From Hymenobacter frigidus (lineage in GTDB: Bacteria > Bacteroidota > Bacteroidia > Cytophagales > Hymenobacteraceae): a DNA stretch of 64,000 nt. The notes beneath the pieces are model-generated. The model was not told the DNA's origin. It did not search any database and saw only the letters and a program-made list of their open reading frames with translations. Where the stretch lies: NCBI RefSeq assembly GCF_014640435.1, contig NZ_BMGY01000014.1, forward strand, positions 1 through 64,000. Reading direction: 5' to 3'. Positions 54,234 to 62,234 of this stretch are shown one piece after another; position 1 is the first letter of the stretch; each line of letters begins with the position of its first letter. Both the position numbers and the translations under genes were made by a program.

Positions 54234-57140
54234 ATGCGACAAATCATACCATCTCTTAAATCATATCCCTGGCTGGGCCGATGCGGCGCACGCTGCCTCT
54301 TAGCACTTGGTTTACTAACCAGCTCACCGCTGGTCCGAGCGCAAACCATCATGGGCTTGGGCACCATCACGGGCTCCAACTTTCGGGGCGAACCCGTGGG
54401 GGCGCAGGGCCTGGTGCTTATCGACCCCAATAGTGGCGCGGCCCAGAACCTGGCACCCGTGCGTATTGCGGGCGTGGCAGCTGGCCAAACGCTGATTGGC
54501 ATTGATTACCGTCCCGCCGATAACCTGCTTTATACCCTAGGCTATGATGCCACCACCGTTGGAGCCAACGCGCAGTTGTATCTACTCAATCCCGGCACCA
54601 ACGTGGCCTCGCCCATCGGCAGCGCTATTAGGCTGGAGTTGGGTGGGCCTTCCGAACGTATTAGCTTTGACTTTAACCCGACCGTGGACCGCATCCGGGT
54701 AGTGAGTTCCAACGATACCAACTACCGCCTCAACCCCGTCACTGGCAGCATTGCCGCCACCGATGGCACGCTAGCATATGCCGCCGGCGACCCCAACGCC
54801 GGTATCAATCCTGGCGTGGGCGCAATAGCCTACACCAACTCCACGGTGGGCACGGCTGCTACCACCACGCTTTATGATTTTGACTACCGCAACAATGGCG
54901 TGTTTTCTATTCAGAACCCGCCCAATGCTGGCACGCTGAACACGCAAAGCACAGTAGTTTTCGTCATCACAGGCGGCTCCGCACCCGGCACTTATGGCAT
55001 TGGGCAGCCTGATGCCATTGGCTTGGATATCTACTTCAACCCCGGCAACAACACCAACGTGGGTTACGTGACGGAGGTGACGGCCCCGCGCTCGAATGGC
55101 GCGCGCGCCACCAATACGTATCGCCTCGACTTGGCCACTGGCGTGGCCACGCAACTGGGCAACACGGTGCCCGCCAGCAACCTTCTGAACTTTGAAATCC
55201 GCGACTTGGCCGTGACCCTGGCCCCGCCCGTGCTCGTTACCTGGAACGGCTCGGTGAGTACCGACTGGCGCACGGCCGCCAACTGGACCCCCGCCTTCGT
55301 GCCCACCGCCGCCACCGATGTGGTGATACCCGGCGGTACGCCCTTCCAGCCCATTGTAAGCACCAACCAGCAAACCCGCGCCATCACGCTAAACACCGGA
55401 GCCTTGCTTACCACCGCCGACGGCAGCAACCTGGTAGTGGGCGGCAACTTCACTAACAACGACGGGACCTTGGCCGGCAGCGGCAGCGGCACCGTGGTAC
55501 TCGACCTGAATACTGCCCAAACCATTGGCGGTACCTCTTCCACCACTTTCCAGAACTTGACCATTGGCCTAGGCACGGCCAACTTGGCGACAGCCGCCTC
55601 CTTAGCGGCCTCCGCCTCGGTCCGCCGCTTACTCACCCTCTATGGCGACCTCACCGTGACGGGCCAGACCTTTACGCTGCTTTCCGATGCCAACAACACG
55701 GCTCAGGTGGTAAATATCAGCGGCAGCGTGGTGGGCGCGGCTACCGTGCAACGCTACATTGACCCCAGCCGCAACGGTGGGGTGGGCTACCGCCACTACA
55801 GCCCACCCGTGAGCGGCAGTACCGTGAATGACCTGACCACCACCGGCTATGCGCCAATAGTTAACCCCAACTACAATACGATTGGCAATACGGTGCGGCC
55901 GTTCCCCACGGTTTTTGGCTACGACGAAAACCGCGTGAACACCAGTGGCAGCCCCGTACCGATGGACTTTGACAAAGGTTTCTTCTCACCCAACAGCTTG
56001 GGCGATGGCCTAGAAGCGACGCGCGGCTATACCGTCAATATCCCGGCCACGGCCAATGTGGACTTTGTGGGCACGCTCAATAATGGCCCGCTCACGGCCG
56101 GCGGCCTCACCCGCGGCGGCCAGGCCGAAAGCGGCTACCACCTGCGCGGCAACCCCTACCCCGCCCCGCTCGATTGGCAGGCCATGATTAACGCCGGCCG
56201 CCTCACCAATGTTGACAATGCGCTCTATGTGTTCAAGAGCAGCGGGCAGTACACCGGTTCGTATGCTAGCTACATCAACGGTGTGGGCGTGAACGGCGGC
56301 ACGAATATTCTGCCTTCATCGCAGGGCTTCTTCGTGCGCACCAGCGCGCCCAGCCAAGTCGGCAGCATCTCCTTCACCAACCAAGAGCGTCTCACCACTT
56401 ACAACAACACGCCCTTCCAGCGCGGCACCGCCGATGACCGAGCCCAGCTCACGCTAACGCTGCGCAACGTTACCGCCGCCACCCAGACGGCCGTTTACTT
56501 TGAGCAAGGGGCCACCGCCGCCTTCGACCGCGCCTTCGACGCCGCCGACCTGCCCAACAGCAACGGCTTAACCCTGGCCACCGAAGCGGGCGCCGAAGCA
56601 GTTGCCATCAACGGCCTGCCCGTGCTCACCGGTACCGATGTGGTGCTGCCCCTGCGCCTGAGCGCCGCCGCCGCTGGCTCCTACACGCTGGCTGTGGATA
56701 ACCTGACCAACCTGCCCACCAACTACCGCGCCTACCTGCGCGACGTCCTCACCGGCACCTACTCCGACCTGGCCACCACGCCCGCAGTAAGCCTGACGCT
56801 GGCCGCCAACGGGGCCACCAGCGGCCGCTACGCCGTGGTCTTCTCCACCCAGAACCGCGTGCTGGCCACCGCCCCGGCGGCACTGGCCCGGCTGGCTACC
56901 GTGTACCCCAACCCGGCCCACAGCACGGCCACGCTGTTGCTGCCCGTGGCCCTGCGCGGCACCACCGCCACCACCGTGGTGGTGGTCGACAACCTGGGCC
57001 GCACCGTGCTCACCCGCACGCTGGCCGCCGGCACCACCGAGGCCCTCGAGTTGCCCCTGGCCGGGCTGGCCCCCGGCGTGTACTCGGTGCTGGCCCGCAC
57101 CGCCGCCGGACTCGTCGCCAAGAGACTCGTCATCCAGTAA
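54234..57140 (+). CDS. Secreted protein with one DUF4394 unit and T9SS domain (paralogue 3)
   Basis: 968 residues, ATG start. Signal peptide about 1-37 (CLLALGLLTSSPLVRAQ). One DUF4394 unit (about 38-325, FDFNPTVDRIRVVSSNDTNYRLNP), then the same architecture as paralogue 2: WNGSVSTDWRTAANWTPAFVP (about 337-357), a Thr/Gly-rich segment, GVGYRHYSPPVSGSTVNDL (about 515-533), a strand-rich domain and the T9SS type A tail. It equals paralogue 2 minus two DUF4394 units. The C-terminal 240 residues are almost identical between the two, while the N-terminal halves have clearly diverged. Probably exposed on the surface; role unknown. Confidence 0.9.
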   Translation: MRQIIPSLKSYPWLGRCGARCLLALGLLTSSPLVRAQTIMGLGTITGSNFRGEPVGAQGLVLIDPNSGAAQNLAPVRIAGVAAGQTLIGIDYRPADNLLYTLGYDATTVGANAQLYLLNPGTNVASPIGSAIRLELGGPSERISFDFNPTVDRIRVVSSNDTNYRLNPVTGSIAATDGTLAYAAGDPNAGINPGVGAIAYTNSTVGTAATTTLYDFDYRNNGVFSIQNPPNAGTLNTQSTVVFVITGGSAPGTYGIGQPDAIGLDIYFNPGNNTNVGYVTEVTAPRSNGARATNTYRLDLATGVATQLGNTVPASNLLNFEIRDLAVTLAPPVLVTWNGSVSTDWRTAANWTPAFVPTAATDVVIPGGTPFQPIVSTNQQTRAITLNTGALLTTADGSNLVVGGNFTNNDGTLAGSGSGTVVLDLNTAQTIGGTSSTTFQNLTIGLGTANLATAASLAASASVRRLLTLYGDLTVTGQTFTLLSDANNTAQVVNISGSVVGAATVQRYIDPSRNGGVGYRHYSPPVSGSTVNDLTTTGYAPIVNPNYNTIGNTVRPFPTVFGYDENRVNTSGSPVPMDFDKGFFSPNSLGDGLEATRGYTVNIPATANVDFVGTLNNGPLTAGGLTRGGQAESGYHLRGNPYPAPLDWQAMINAGRLTNVDNALYVFKSSGQYTGSYASYINGVGVNGGTNILPSSQGFFVRTSAPSQVGSISFTNQERLTTYNNTPFQRGTADDRAQLTLTLRNVTAATQTAVYFEQGATAAFDRAFDAADLPNSNGLTLATEAGAEAVAINGLPVLTGTDVVLPLRLSAAAAGSYTLAVDNLTNLPTNYRAYLRDVLTGTYSDLATTPAVSLTLAANGATSGRYAVVFSTQNRVLATAPAALARLATVYPNPAHSTATLLLPVALRGTTATTVVVVDNLGRTVLTRTLAAGTTEALELPLAGLAPGVYSVLARTAAGLVAKRLVIQ
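56414..57140 (+). repeat. Long direct repeat, copy 2 (3' end of DUF4394 paralogue 3)
   Basis: Partner of 53207-53933; no insertion or deletion between the copies. Confidence 0.9.
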
Positions 57141-57165
57141 GCAGAAGAAACTGACCGTCAACACT

Positions 57166-57264
57166 AAAAGCAAAATGCTCCAGCCGTTATGGTTGGGGCA
57201 TTTTGCTTTTATTATCATCGAAGCTGTCCAGTAAAAAAGCCTCCCGCCAAAGGCGAGAGGCTTT
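57166..57264 (+). terminator. Two consecutive terminators after DUF4394 paralogue 3
   Basis: AAAAGCAAAATGC (57166-57178) pairs with GCATTTTGCTTTT (57198-57210). A second stem AAAGCCTCCCGCC (57236-57248) pairs with GGCGAGAGGCTTT (57252-57264) with one mismatch. Confidence 0.85.
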
Positions 57265-57689
57265 CCGAGCTATGAAAACAACTGTTCCCTAAGGAGACAC
57301 GCCCACCTACGCGTAGTGACGAGCAGTTGGATTGCGGAGGATGAGCGTCGGGCATGAGCGCGCCGACTACGGTCCCGGGCAGGTTCATCGCAATTTCCGT
57401 CTGATGGGAAGCGCCTTACTCGATGTGCTGGGGCCCGCATACGGCGTATTCCTTACGCCCAACTACACTGATGTACCGGTTGGGCAGCAGCAGCAGCAAA
57501 GCCACTACCGTATGGCTCCCGTCGAGGTGCATGAGGTAGTCGTTGGGGTTGACAATAAGTTGACATAGCAAACCCAACTGGTCGGTTTAAGTGAGCTTTT
57601 TGAGGTGCTTGCGCTTTATTCAGAAATAACCGAAGCATCAAGCGCAAATAATTTTTAAGTATAAATTATTTCCAGACACTTTAATTATG

Positions 57690-57835
57690 GGCGGTGGTCT
57701 AAAAAAGGATGAACACCAAAATCTAATGAATTAACCGAGAAGCAAAACACGCTTTTGAGTAGCCGTAGAAACGGCTTTTTCGAAAGCTGCTTTTGTCTCG
57801 TTAGAATCAAAATCATTCCGTTTTAGACCACCGCC
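57690..57835 (+). mobile_element. MITE-like element, copy 2, with 8-bp target duplication
   Basis: 146 bases with terminal inverted repeats GGCGGTGGTCTAAAA and TTTTAGACCACCGCC, flanked on both sides by TAATTATG (57682-57689 and 57836-57843). It contains no open frame long enough for a transposase. Homologous along its length, in the opposite orientation, to 15753-15883. Confidence 0.9.
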
Positions 57836-58046
57836 TAATTATGATTCAAAAGTCCAATTTTAATTATGAAGCTGTTTAGTAGTTTATCAGTCGGTCATAC
57901 CGAACGCCGCCGAGGCATTACGGTCACTTAATTTTTTGAATTCCTAAACAGCTCCTATTTCAAGGACGTTTATTAGCAGTCCTTTATTATCACAAAAAGC
58001 TGATTTATTCAAAACATCTGCCTCGCATCAATAGTACCACTCGGCA

Positions 58047-58949
58047 ATGCCCTGCCTCGCTACTTCCGACCACTATACCCTCGACCTGCCCGCCGGGCAC
58101 CGCTTCCCCATTGCCAAGTATGTCCTGATTCGGGAGCAGCTGCTGTGGCAGGGAATTGCCGCGCCGGAGGATTTCTACGAGCCGGGGCTGTGTTCGGAGG
58201 AAGACATTTTGCGTGTACACACCGCCAATTACTGGCACCGTGTGCGCGATTTGCAGCTGACGGACCGCGAAGTCCGCAACCTGGGCCTGCCGCAAAGCCC
58301 GCAGCTGGTGCGGCGCTCGTTGAGCAGCAGCGCGGGCACGCTGCAATCGGCTTTGCGGGCCCTGCGCAATGGCATCGGCATGAACCTGGCCGGCGGTACG
58401 CATCACGCCTTCGCCGACCGGGGCGAAGGTTTCTGCGTGCTGAACGACCAGGCCATTGCGGCGGCGCATCTGTTGGCGCATGAGCTGGCAAACCAAATTT
58501 TAATAGTGGATTTAGATGTCCACCAGGGCGATGGCACGGCGGCTATATTTCGAGATGAGCCAAGGGTTTTCACATTTTCCATGCACGCGGGGGCCAATTA
58601 TCCACTGCGCAAAGAGCAATCAGATTTGGATATTGCGCTGGCGCTGGGCACCGGCGACGCCGAATACCTGGCGCAGCTCCGCGATACGTTGGAGCCGCTG
58701 GTGAACCGGGTGAAACCCGATTTTATCTTCTACCAGGCCGGAGTCGATGTGCTGGCTACCGACAAGTTGGGCAAGCTGAGCCTCACTCCCACCGGCTGCC
58801 GGCAGCGCGATGAGCTGGTGCTGGGCTTGTGCCATGCCCGCGGCCTGCCCGTGGCCGTGAGCATGGGCGGTGGCTATTCCGAGCGGCTGGCCGATATCGT
58901 GGATGCGCATTGCAATACGTTTCGGGTAGCGTTTGAACTATGGCCATAG
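58047..58949 (+). CDS. Histone deacetylase-family amidohydrolase
   Basis: 300 residues, ATG start. The zinc-dependent class of arginase/deacetylase fold: the His pair in GGTHHAF (119-120), zinc ligands in VDLDVHQGDG (Asp157, His159) and Asp239 in VLATDKLGKL, and the transition-state Tyr in SMGGGYSERL. All catalytic residues are present. Bacterial members hydrolyse acetylated polyamines, acetoin-related compounds or acetyl-lysine on proteins; the substrate here is unknown. The short N-terminus and RFPIAKY motif fit the class IV/HDAC11-like bacterial group. Cytosolic; the J-domain gene follows 33 bases after the stop and may share its transcript. Confidence 0.9.
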   Translation: MPCLATSDHYTLDLPAGHRFPIAKYVLIREQLLWQGIAAPEDFYEPGLCSEEDILRVHTANYWHRVRDLQLTDREVRNLGLPQSPQLVRRSLSSSAGTLQSALRALRNGIGMNLAGGTHHAFADRGEGFCVLNDQAIAAAHLLAHELANQILIVDLDVHQGDGTAAIFRDEPRVFTFSMHAGANYPLRKEQSDLDIALALGTGDAEYLAQLRDTLEPLVNRVKPDFIFYQAGVDVLATDKLGKLSLTPTGCRQRDELVLGLCHARGLPVAVSMGGGYSERLADIVDAHCNTFRVAFELWP

Positions 58950-58971
58950 GGTGCGGGGCTGGCCCTACACT

Positions 58972-58979
58972 TACCTTTG
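58972..58979 (+). promoter_or_regulatory. -7-like box TACCTTTG just before the J-domain gene
   Basis: Exact TAnnTTTG match ending 3 bases before the ATG at 58983. If used, the transcript would start at or next to the start codon (leaderless). No -33 TTG is seen. Confidence 0.3.
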
Positions 58980-58982
58980 CTA

Positions 58983-60011
58983 ATGATGAAAAAAGCTGAT
59001 TCTGCGCATCCCGCGCCCATTACCGTGCTCGTTAGACAAGCCGAGCAAGCAACGGGCTCACCCGCTCAGCAAGGTTTTCGGCAGGCCATTCTGGATGTCG
59101 AAAATCTGCGCGAACGGTTGCGCGACCTCCGCGCCGAGCAGGCCGAAGCCCGCCGACGCTACTGGCAGCAGGTAGGCCCGGCGGCTACGGCCGTGGTAGC
59201 CGCCCGCCACGCGCTGTACGCACCTTTGGAAGGGGCGCTGCTCCTGAGCTACTTCAGCCGCTTGGAGGAACAGCAGATTACGGCCGTGATTTTGGGCAAT
59301 GCCCGGAACCTGGAAGAACGGTTTGGCGAAGATGAAGCGGCAATTATTGGCAAATACGCGCCGGCCGGCCATCGCTCAACTGCTAAGTCAGCCACTAGCG
59401 CTGCAGGCAATTCCGCTTCTGAATCCGACAGCCGCTACGTGCCCGACCCGACCCTGCCGCCCCATGAGCAAGCCGCCGCGGCTGCCCGCGCCCGCCGCAA
59501 AACCAAAGCCCAGCGCCAACAAGACACCGCCGCGCAGGCTGCGCAGGCCGACCAGAAACAACTCGAATCCAATACCAAAACCATTTACCGCCAACTGGCC
59601 CGCACTCATCACCCCGACCTGGAGCGCGACCCCGAAAAGCAAGCCGATAAAACGGCTCAGATGCAGCGCATCACCGAAGCCTACGAGGCCGACGACCTCT
59701 ACACGCTACTACAGCTGCTGGCCGAATCGGGCCCCACCGATGCGGCCGCCGACGACGTGCTGGCCCGCTACACCCGCGCCCTGCTCCAGCAGCAAATCCA
59801 GCTAAAGCAGGAAATGAACGAGCTGAAATATGGCCCCAACGGCTTCATCACTGCCTCGGGTAAAAAGCAGGAGCTGGAATTGCGCCAGCTAAAGCGCGAC
59901 CTGCGGGCTGAAGCGGAGTACGTGCAGCACATCGGCCGGCTGGTGAGCGAAGCAGACGGGCTGCGCGGAGTGCTGAGGCAGCTGGCGGCCGAAGGAATGG
60001 ATAGTATTTGA
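58983..60011 (+). CDS. J-domain protein with coiled-coil regions
   Basis: 342 residues from the ATG at 58983 (a second ATG follows). The N-terminal part (about 30-70, VENLRERLRDLRAEQAEARRRYW) and a Lys/Arg/Ala-rich middle (about 160-200) are likely coiled coils. Near 200-245 is a partial J domain: TIYRQLARTHHPDLERDPEKQADKTAQMQRITEAYEADDLYTLLQLL, with the HPD motif that stimulates Hsp70 ATPase. The first J-domain helix is short, and no Gly/Phe or zinc region follows, so this is a class III type co-chaperone. The C-terminal part (265-342) is another helical region. The client is unknown. Confidence 0.75.
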   Translation: MMKKADSAHPAPITVLVRQAEQATGSPAQQGFRQAILDVENLRERLRDLRAEQAEARRRYWQQVGPAATAVVAARHALYAPLEGALLLSYFSRLEEQQITAVILGNARNLEERFGEDEAAIIGKYAPAGHRSTAKSATSAAGNSASESDSRYVPDPTLPPHEQAAAAARARRKTKAQRQQDTAAQAAQADQKQLESNTKTIYRQLARTHHPDLERDPEKQADKTAQMQRITEAYEADDLYTLLQLLAESGPTDAAADDVLARYTRALLQQQIQLKQEMNELKYGPNGFITASGKKQELELRQLKRDLRAEAEYVQHIGRLVSEADGLRGVLRQLAAEGMDSI

Positions 60012-60052
60012 GGTGATTCAGGGGCACGGTCCCGGCACCGTTCACCGTAAAA

Positions 60053-60151
60053 AAGCGTCATGCTAAGCGAAGTTGAAGCAGCTCTGCCACGCTACTAATT
60101 ATATTTAGTATTGCAGTAAAAACGCTTCGAATTCACTCAGCATGACGCTTT
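60053..60151. repeat. Palindromic repeat, CGTCATGCTGAGC subfamily, degenerate copy
   Basis: Arms 60053-60080 and 60124-60151 contain AAAGCGTCATGCT and its inverse, with about five mismatches; older than the other copies. It lies between the convergent J-domain and ABM genes. Confidence 0.7.
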
Positions 60152-60176
60152 ACTTTGGAGGCATTCCGGCAGGTGC

Positions 60177-60473
60177 TTACGCGCCTTTCGAAGCCAGAAT
60201 ATCCACCATTTCGATGTGGGGCGGGCTGGCCCAGAGGTCGGCGTGGGTGCCCAAAGCAGCGGCTACCTGACCGGCGAGGTGGGCTTTGCGGCCGGCTTCG
60301 TCGAGAAAAGTATCGAAAATACCGAACGTGGACGGCCCGAGACGCAAGGCATACCAGGTAGCAGTAGCGGGCTCAGCCTCCACAATGGACAGGGCACCGG
60401 CCAGAAAATCGGCAACGGTTTGTTCGTGGCCCGGCTTTACTTCCAGACGCACTAAAAGAGCAACTTTTACCAT
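60177..60473 (-). CDS. Antibiotic biosynthesis monooxygenase (ABM) domain protein
   Basis: 98 residues from the ATG at 60473. A single ABM ferredoxin-like fold: VALLVRLEVKPGHEQTVADFLAGAL, EPATATWYALRLGPSTFGIFDTFLDEAGRKAHL, and AALGTHADLWASPPHIEMVDIL. ABM proteins act on quinones or aromatic compounds without cofactors, or bind heme; which applies is unclear. It is the last gene of a minus-strand group with an alpha/beta hydrolase and a TetR regulator, suggesting an inducible detoxification set. Confidence 0.85.
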   Translation of the reverse strand: MVKVALLVRLEVKPGHEQTVADFLAGALSIVEAEPATATWYALRLGPSTFGIFDTFLDEAGRKAHLAGQVAAALGTHADLWASPPHIEMVDILASKGA

Positions 60474-60544
60474 GGAATAGGTGGTTTGGATTGGTGAATT
60501 GAATACAACAAGAGCCAACTGAATTCGGCTGTTGCGGCCCGGCG

Positions 60545-61465
60545 CTACGCGATAAACGCTATGGCAGTTTGCACCACGGCGGCATCGCGCAGAATACGGT
60601 TGTGGCCCAGGCCGCGGGTGGCGTGCAGCACCGCGCCGGGCCAGGCCGCCACAATCTGCTGACCTTCGGCAAAAGGAATAATTTCATCGCCTTCGTCGTG
60701 CATTACCAGCACTTTTTCGGCCCCAATGCCCGGGCCAGCGGCCGCAACAGCGAAGGAGTCGGCGGAACGACCGGTGCGCCGCTCAATATGGTCGGCAAAG
60801 CGCCCCACCAGGTCGTTCGATAAATACAGAAAATCGACGAAGCGCGCAGCCACCACGCGGGGGCTCACCGGGGCGCTGAGCAGCACCAGGCGCGGCAGCG
60901 GCCGGCCAGCCAGCCGCACCGGCAGCCCCGCCACCGACGCCGCTCCAAACGAATGGGCCACAATGGCGCGCACCTCCCCCACCGTATCGAGCACTACCTG
61001 CACCGCCCCGCCAAAGTCCGTGAGCGTAGCCTGCCGCCCGCCTGAGGCACCGTGCGCGGGCCCATCCAGGGCCACCACGCGGTAGCCAGCGGCCCGCAGC
61101 GGCAGCACCCAGGCCCGCCAAAAGCTGGCTCGCAGCTCCCAGCCGTGCACCAACACCACGGCCGGCGCAGTGGCCGGGCCCCACTCGTACACGGCCACGG
61201 GACCGGTGGCGTAGGGCACGGTGCGGCGGGTAGCCGTGGCCAGCGCGGGGCCTTCCCAGTCTTTGGCCGGTAAGCGGCGCGGAGTAACAAACAGCTGCCA
61301 CGCCTGCCGAAACGCCAGCTTGGGAGCCACAGCCCACAGCACTTTCATCTGCCAGCGGAGCCACCGCAGGCCGGGCGGCGGCGACGGGTAGCGGATTTGT
61401 GGGGCGGGAATGGACGGCGTTTCAGGCATGAACAGCTGATGGACGGGGGAATAAGTATTGGTCAT
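60545..61465 (-). CDS. Alpha/beta hydrolase
   Basis: 306 residues from the ATG at 61465. Alpha/beta-hydrolase fold with VVLVHGWELRASFWRAWVLPLRAAGYRVVALDGPAHGASGG (about 119-159), the nucleophile Ser in VAHSFGAAS (about 190; Ala-x-Ser-x-Gly form), the acid in MHDEGDEIIPF, and the His in GLGHNRIL. No signal peptide; residues 1-60 are a basic extension with LRWQMKVLWAVAPKLAF that may associate with the membrane. The substrate is unknown. It follows tetR by 69 bases and precedes the ABM gene by 71, so it is probably controlled by TetR. Confidence 0.87.
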   Translation of the reverse strand: MTNTYSPVHQLFMPETPSIPAPQIRYPSPPPGLRWLRWQMKVLWAVAPKLAFRQAWQLFVTPRRLPAKDWEGPALATATRRTVPYATGPVAVYEWGPATAPAVVLVHGWELRASFWRAWVLPLRAAGYRVVALDGPAHGASGGRQATLTDFGGAVQVVLDTVGEVRAIVAHSFGAASVAGLPVRLAGRPLPRLVLLSAPVSPRVVAARFVDFLYLSNDLVGRFADHIERRTGRSADSFAVAAAGPGIGAEKVLVMHDEGDEIIPFAEGQQIVAAWPGAVLHATRGLGHNRILRDAAVVQTAIAFIA

Positions 61466-61534
61466 GATGATGCAATTCAATGGTGAAAGGGATGCTTTAA
61501 TTCGTTGCACTGACGCGCTGGCCAAGCGGCGGCA

Positions 61535-62125
61535 TCAGGCAAAAAGCTCCAGCCGAAGCTGGCCCACGATGACTTGAAAAGGCGTCTCATCGTGCACCCG
61601 CGCCACTTGCAGGGCTCCGGCCAGGGTGGTGAGCACTTGGGCGGCCTTGGCGGCAGGACTACCCAAAAACCGCAGCGTGCCGGTGGCGCGGCCCACGGCC
61701 AGCACCTGGGCCAGCCACTCGGTCAGCTCCCGGTTGAAGGTGCGCAGCTCGGCTTGCATGGGGGCAGGCAGGGTGAGAAAATCAGCGGCCAGCGCTCCAA
61801 AGAGGCACACGCGGCGGTCGTGGCCGAGGTGGTTGTCATACACGGCAAACAGGGCTTCGAGCTGCTCGTTCGGCGGCAGGTCGGCTACGCGGGGCAGGTC
61901 GCGCCACTTGCGCAGGCGGCGCAGCTGCCGGGTTACCAGCGCCGTGCCCAGGTCATCCTTACTGGGAAAATGGTAGTGAATGGCGGCCGGTTTCATGCCC
62001 AATTCCCGGGCCAGATGCTGGTAGCTGAACGCATTGAAGCCACGCTCGAGCAAAAGCGTTTCTGCCAAGTCGAGTATGCGCGTACGGGTGTCAGGAATGA
62101 GAGCAACAGAAGATTGGATTGACAT
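61535..62125 (-). CDS. TetR/AcrR family transcriptional regulator
   Basis: 196 residues from the ATG at 62125. N-terminal helix-turn-helix about 14-62 (RTRILDLAETLLLERGFNAFSYQHLARELGMKPAAIHYHFPSKDDL), the TetR signature, followed by a helical ligand-binding domain (VCLFGALAADFLTLPAPMQAEL resembles the AcrR/YxaF subgroup). First gene of the hydrolase/ABM operon. A perfect palindrome lies directly upstream of its own -7 box, so auto-repression released by a small hydrophobic ligand is likely. Confidence 0.9.
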   Translation of the reverse strand: MSIQSSVALIPDTRTRILDLAETLLLERGFNAFSYQHLARELGMKPAAIHYHFPSKDDLGTALVTRQLRRLRKWRDLPRVADLPPNEQLEALFAVYDNHLGHDRRVCLFGALAADFLTLPAPMQAELRTFNRELTEWLAQVLAVGRATGTLRFLGSPAAKAAQVLTTLAGALQVARVHDETPFQVIVGQLRLELFA

Positions 62126-62132
62126 AGCGGGG

Positions 62133-62166
62133 CAAATATACAACTTACTTACTAATCAGTAAGTAA
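62133..62166 (-). promoter_or_regulatory. tetR promoter box with adjoining palindromic operator
   Basis: Minus-strand -7 box TATATTTG (62140-62133) ends 7 bases before the ATG, so the mRNA may be leaderless. Just upstream is the perfect 9-4-9 palindrome TTACTTACT-AATC-AGTAAGTAA (62145-62166), a typical TetR-family operator that would cover the spacer. Confidence 0.65.
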
Positions 62167-62182
62167 AAGTTATTATCATAAA

Positions 62183-62214
62183 AAAATCCCTCCACGTATG
62201 CGTGAAGGGATTTT
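62183..62214. terminator. Terminator after the PD-(D/E)XK-like gene
   Basis: AAAATCCCTCCACG (62183-62196) pairs with CGTGAAGGGATTTT (62201-62214), with one G-T pair and a TATG loop, downstream of the minus-strand nuclease-like gene. Confidence 0.82.
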
Positions 62215-62234
62215 CATTCCTGAATATTTTGTGG

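Larger units (their letters stand above)
57141..58046. other. 906-base gene-poor stretch
   Basis: Contains two terminator hairpins and a MITE-like element (listed separately). Between 57300 and 57600 a 78-codon plus-strand frame and several minus-strand fragments interrupted by stops have coding-like composition but no recognisable domain; they may be remnants of a decayed gene. 57840-58046 is AT-rich and must hold the promoter of the deacetylase-like gene. Confidence 0.5.

Noticed and set aside
57332-57568. 78-codon gene in the gap after the DUF4394 array
   Set aside because: No domain, signal or start context; the opposite strand has equally plausible fragments broken by stops, so at most it is a decayed remnant.
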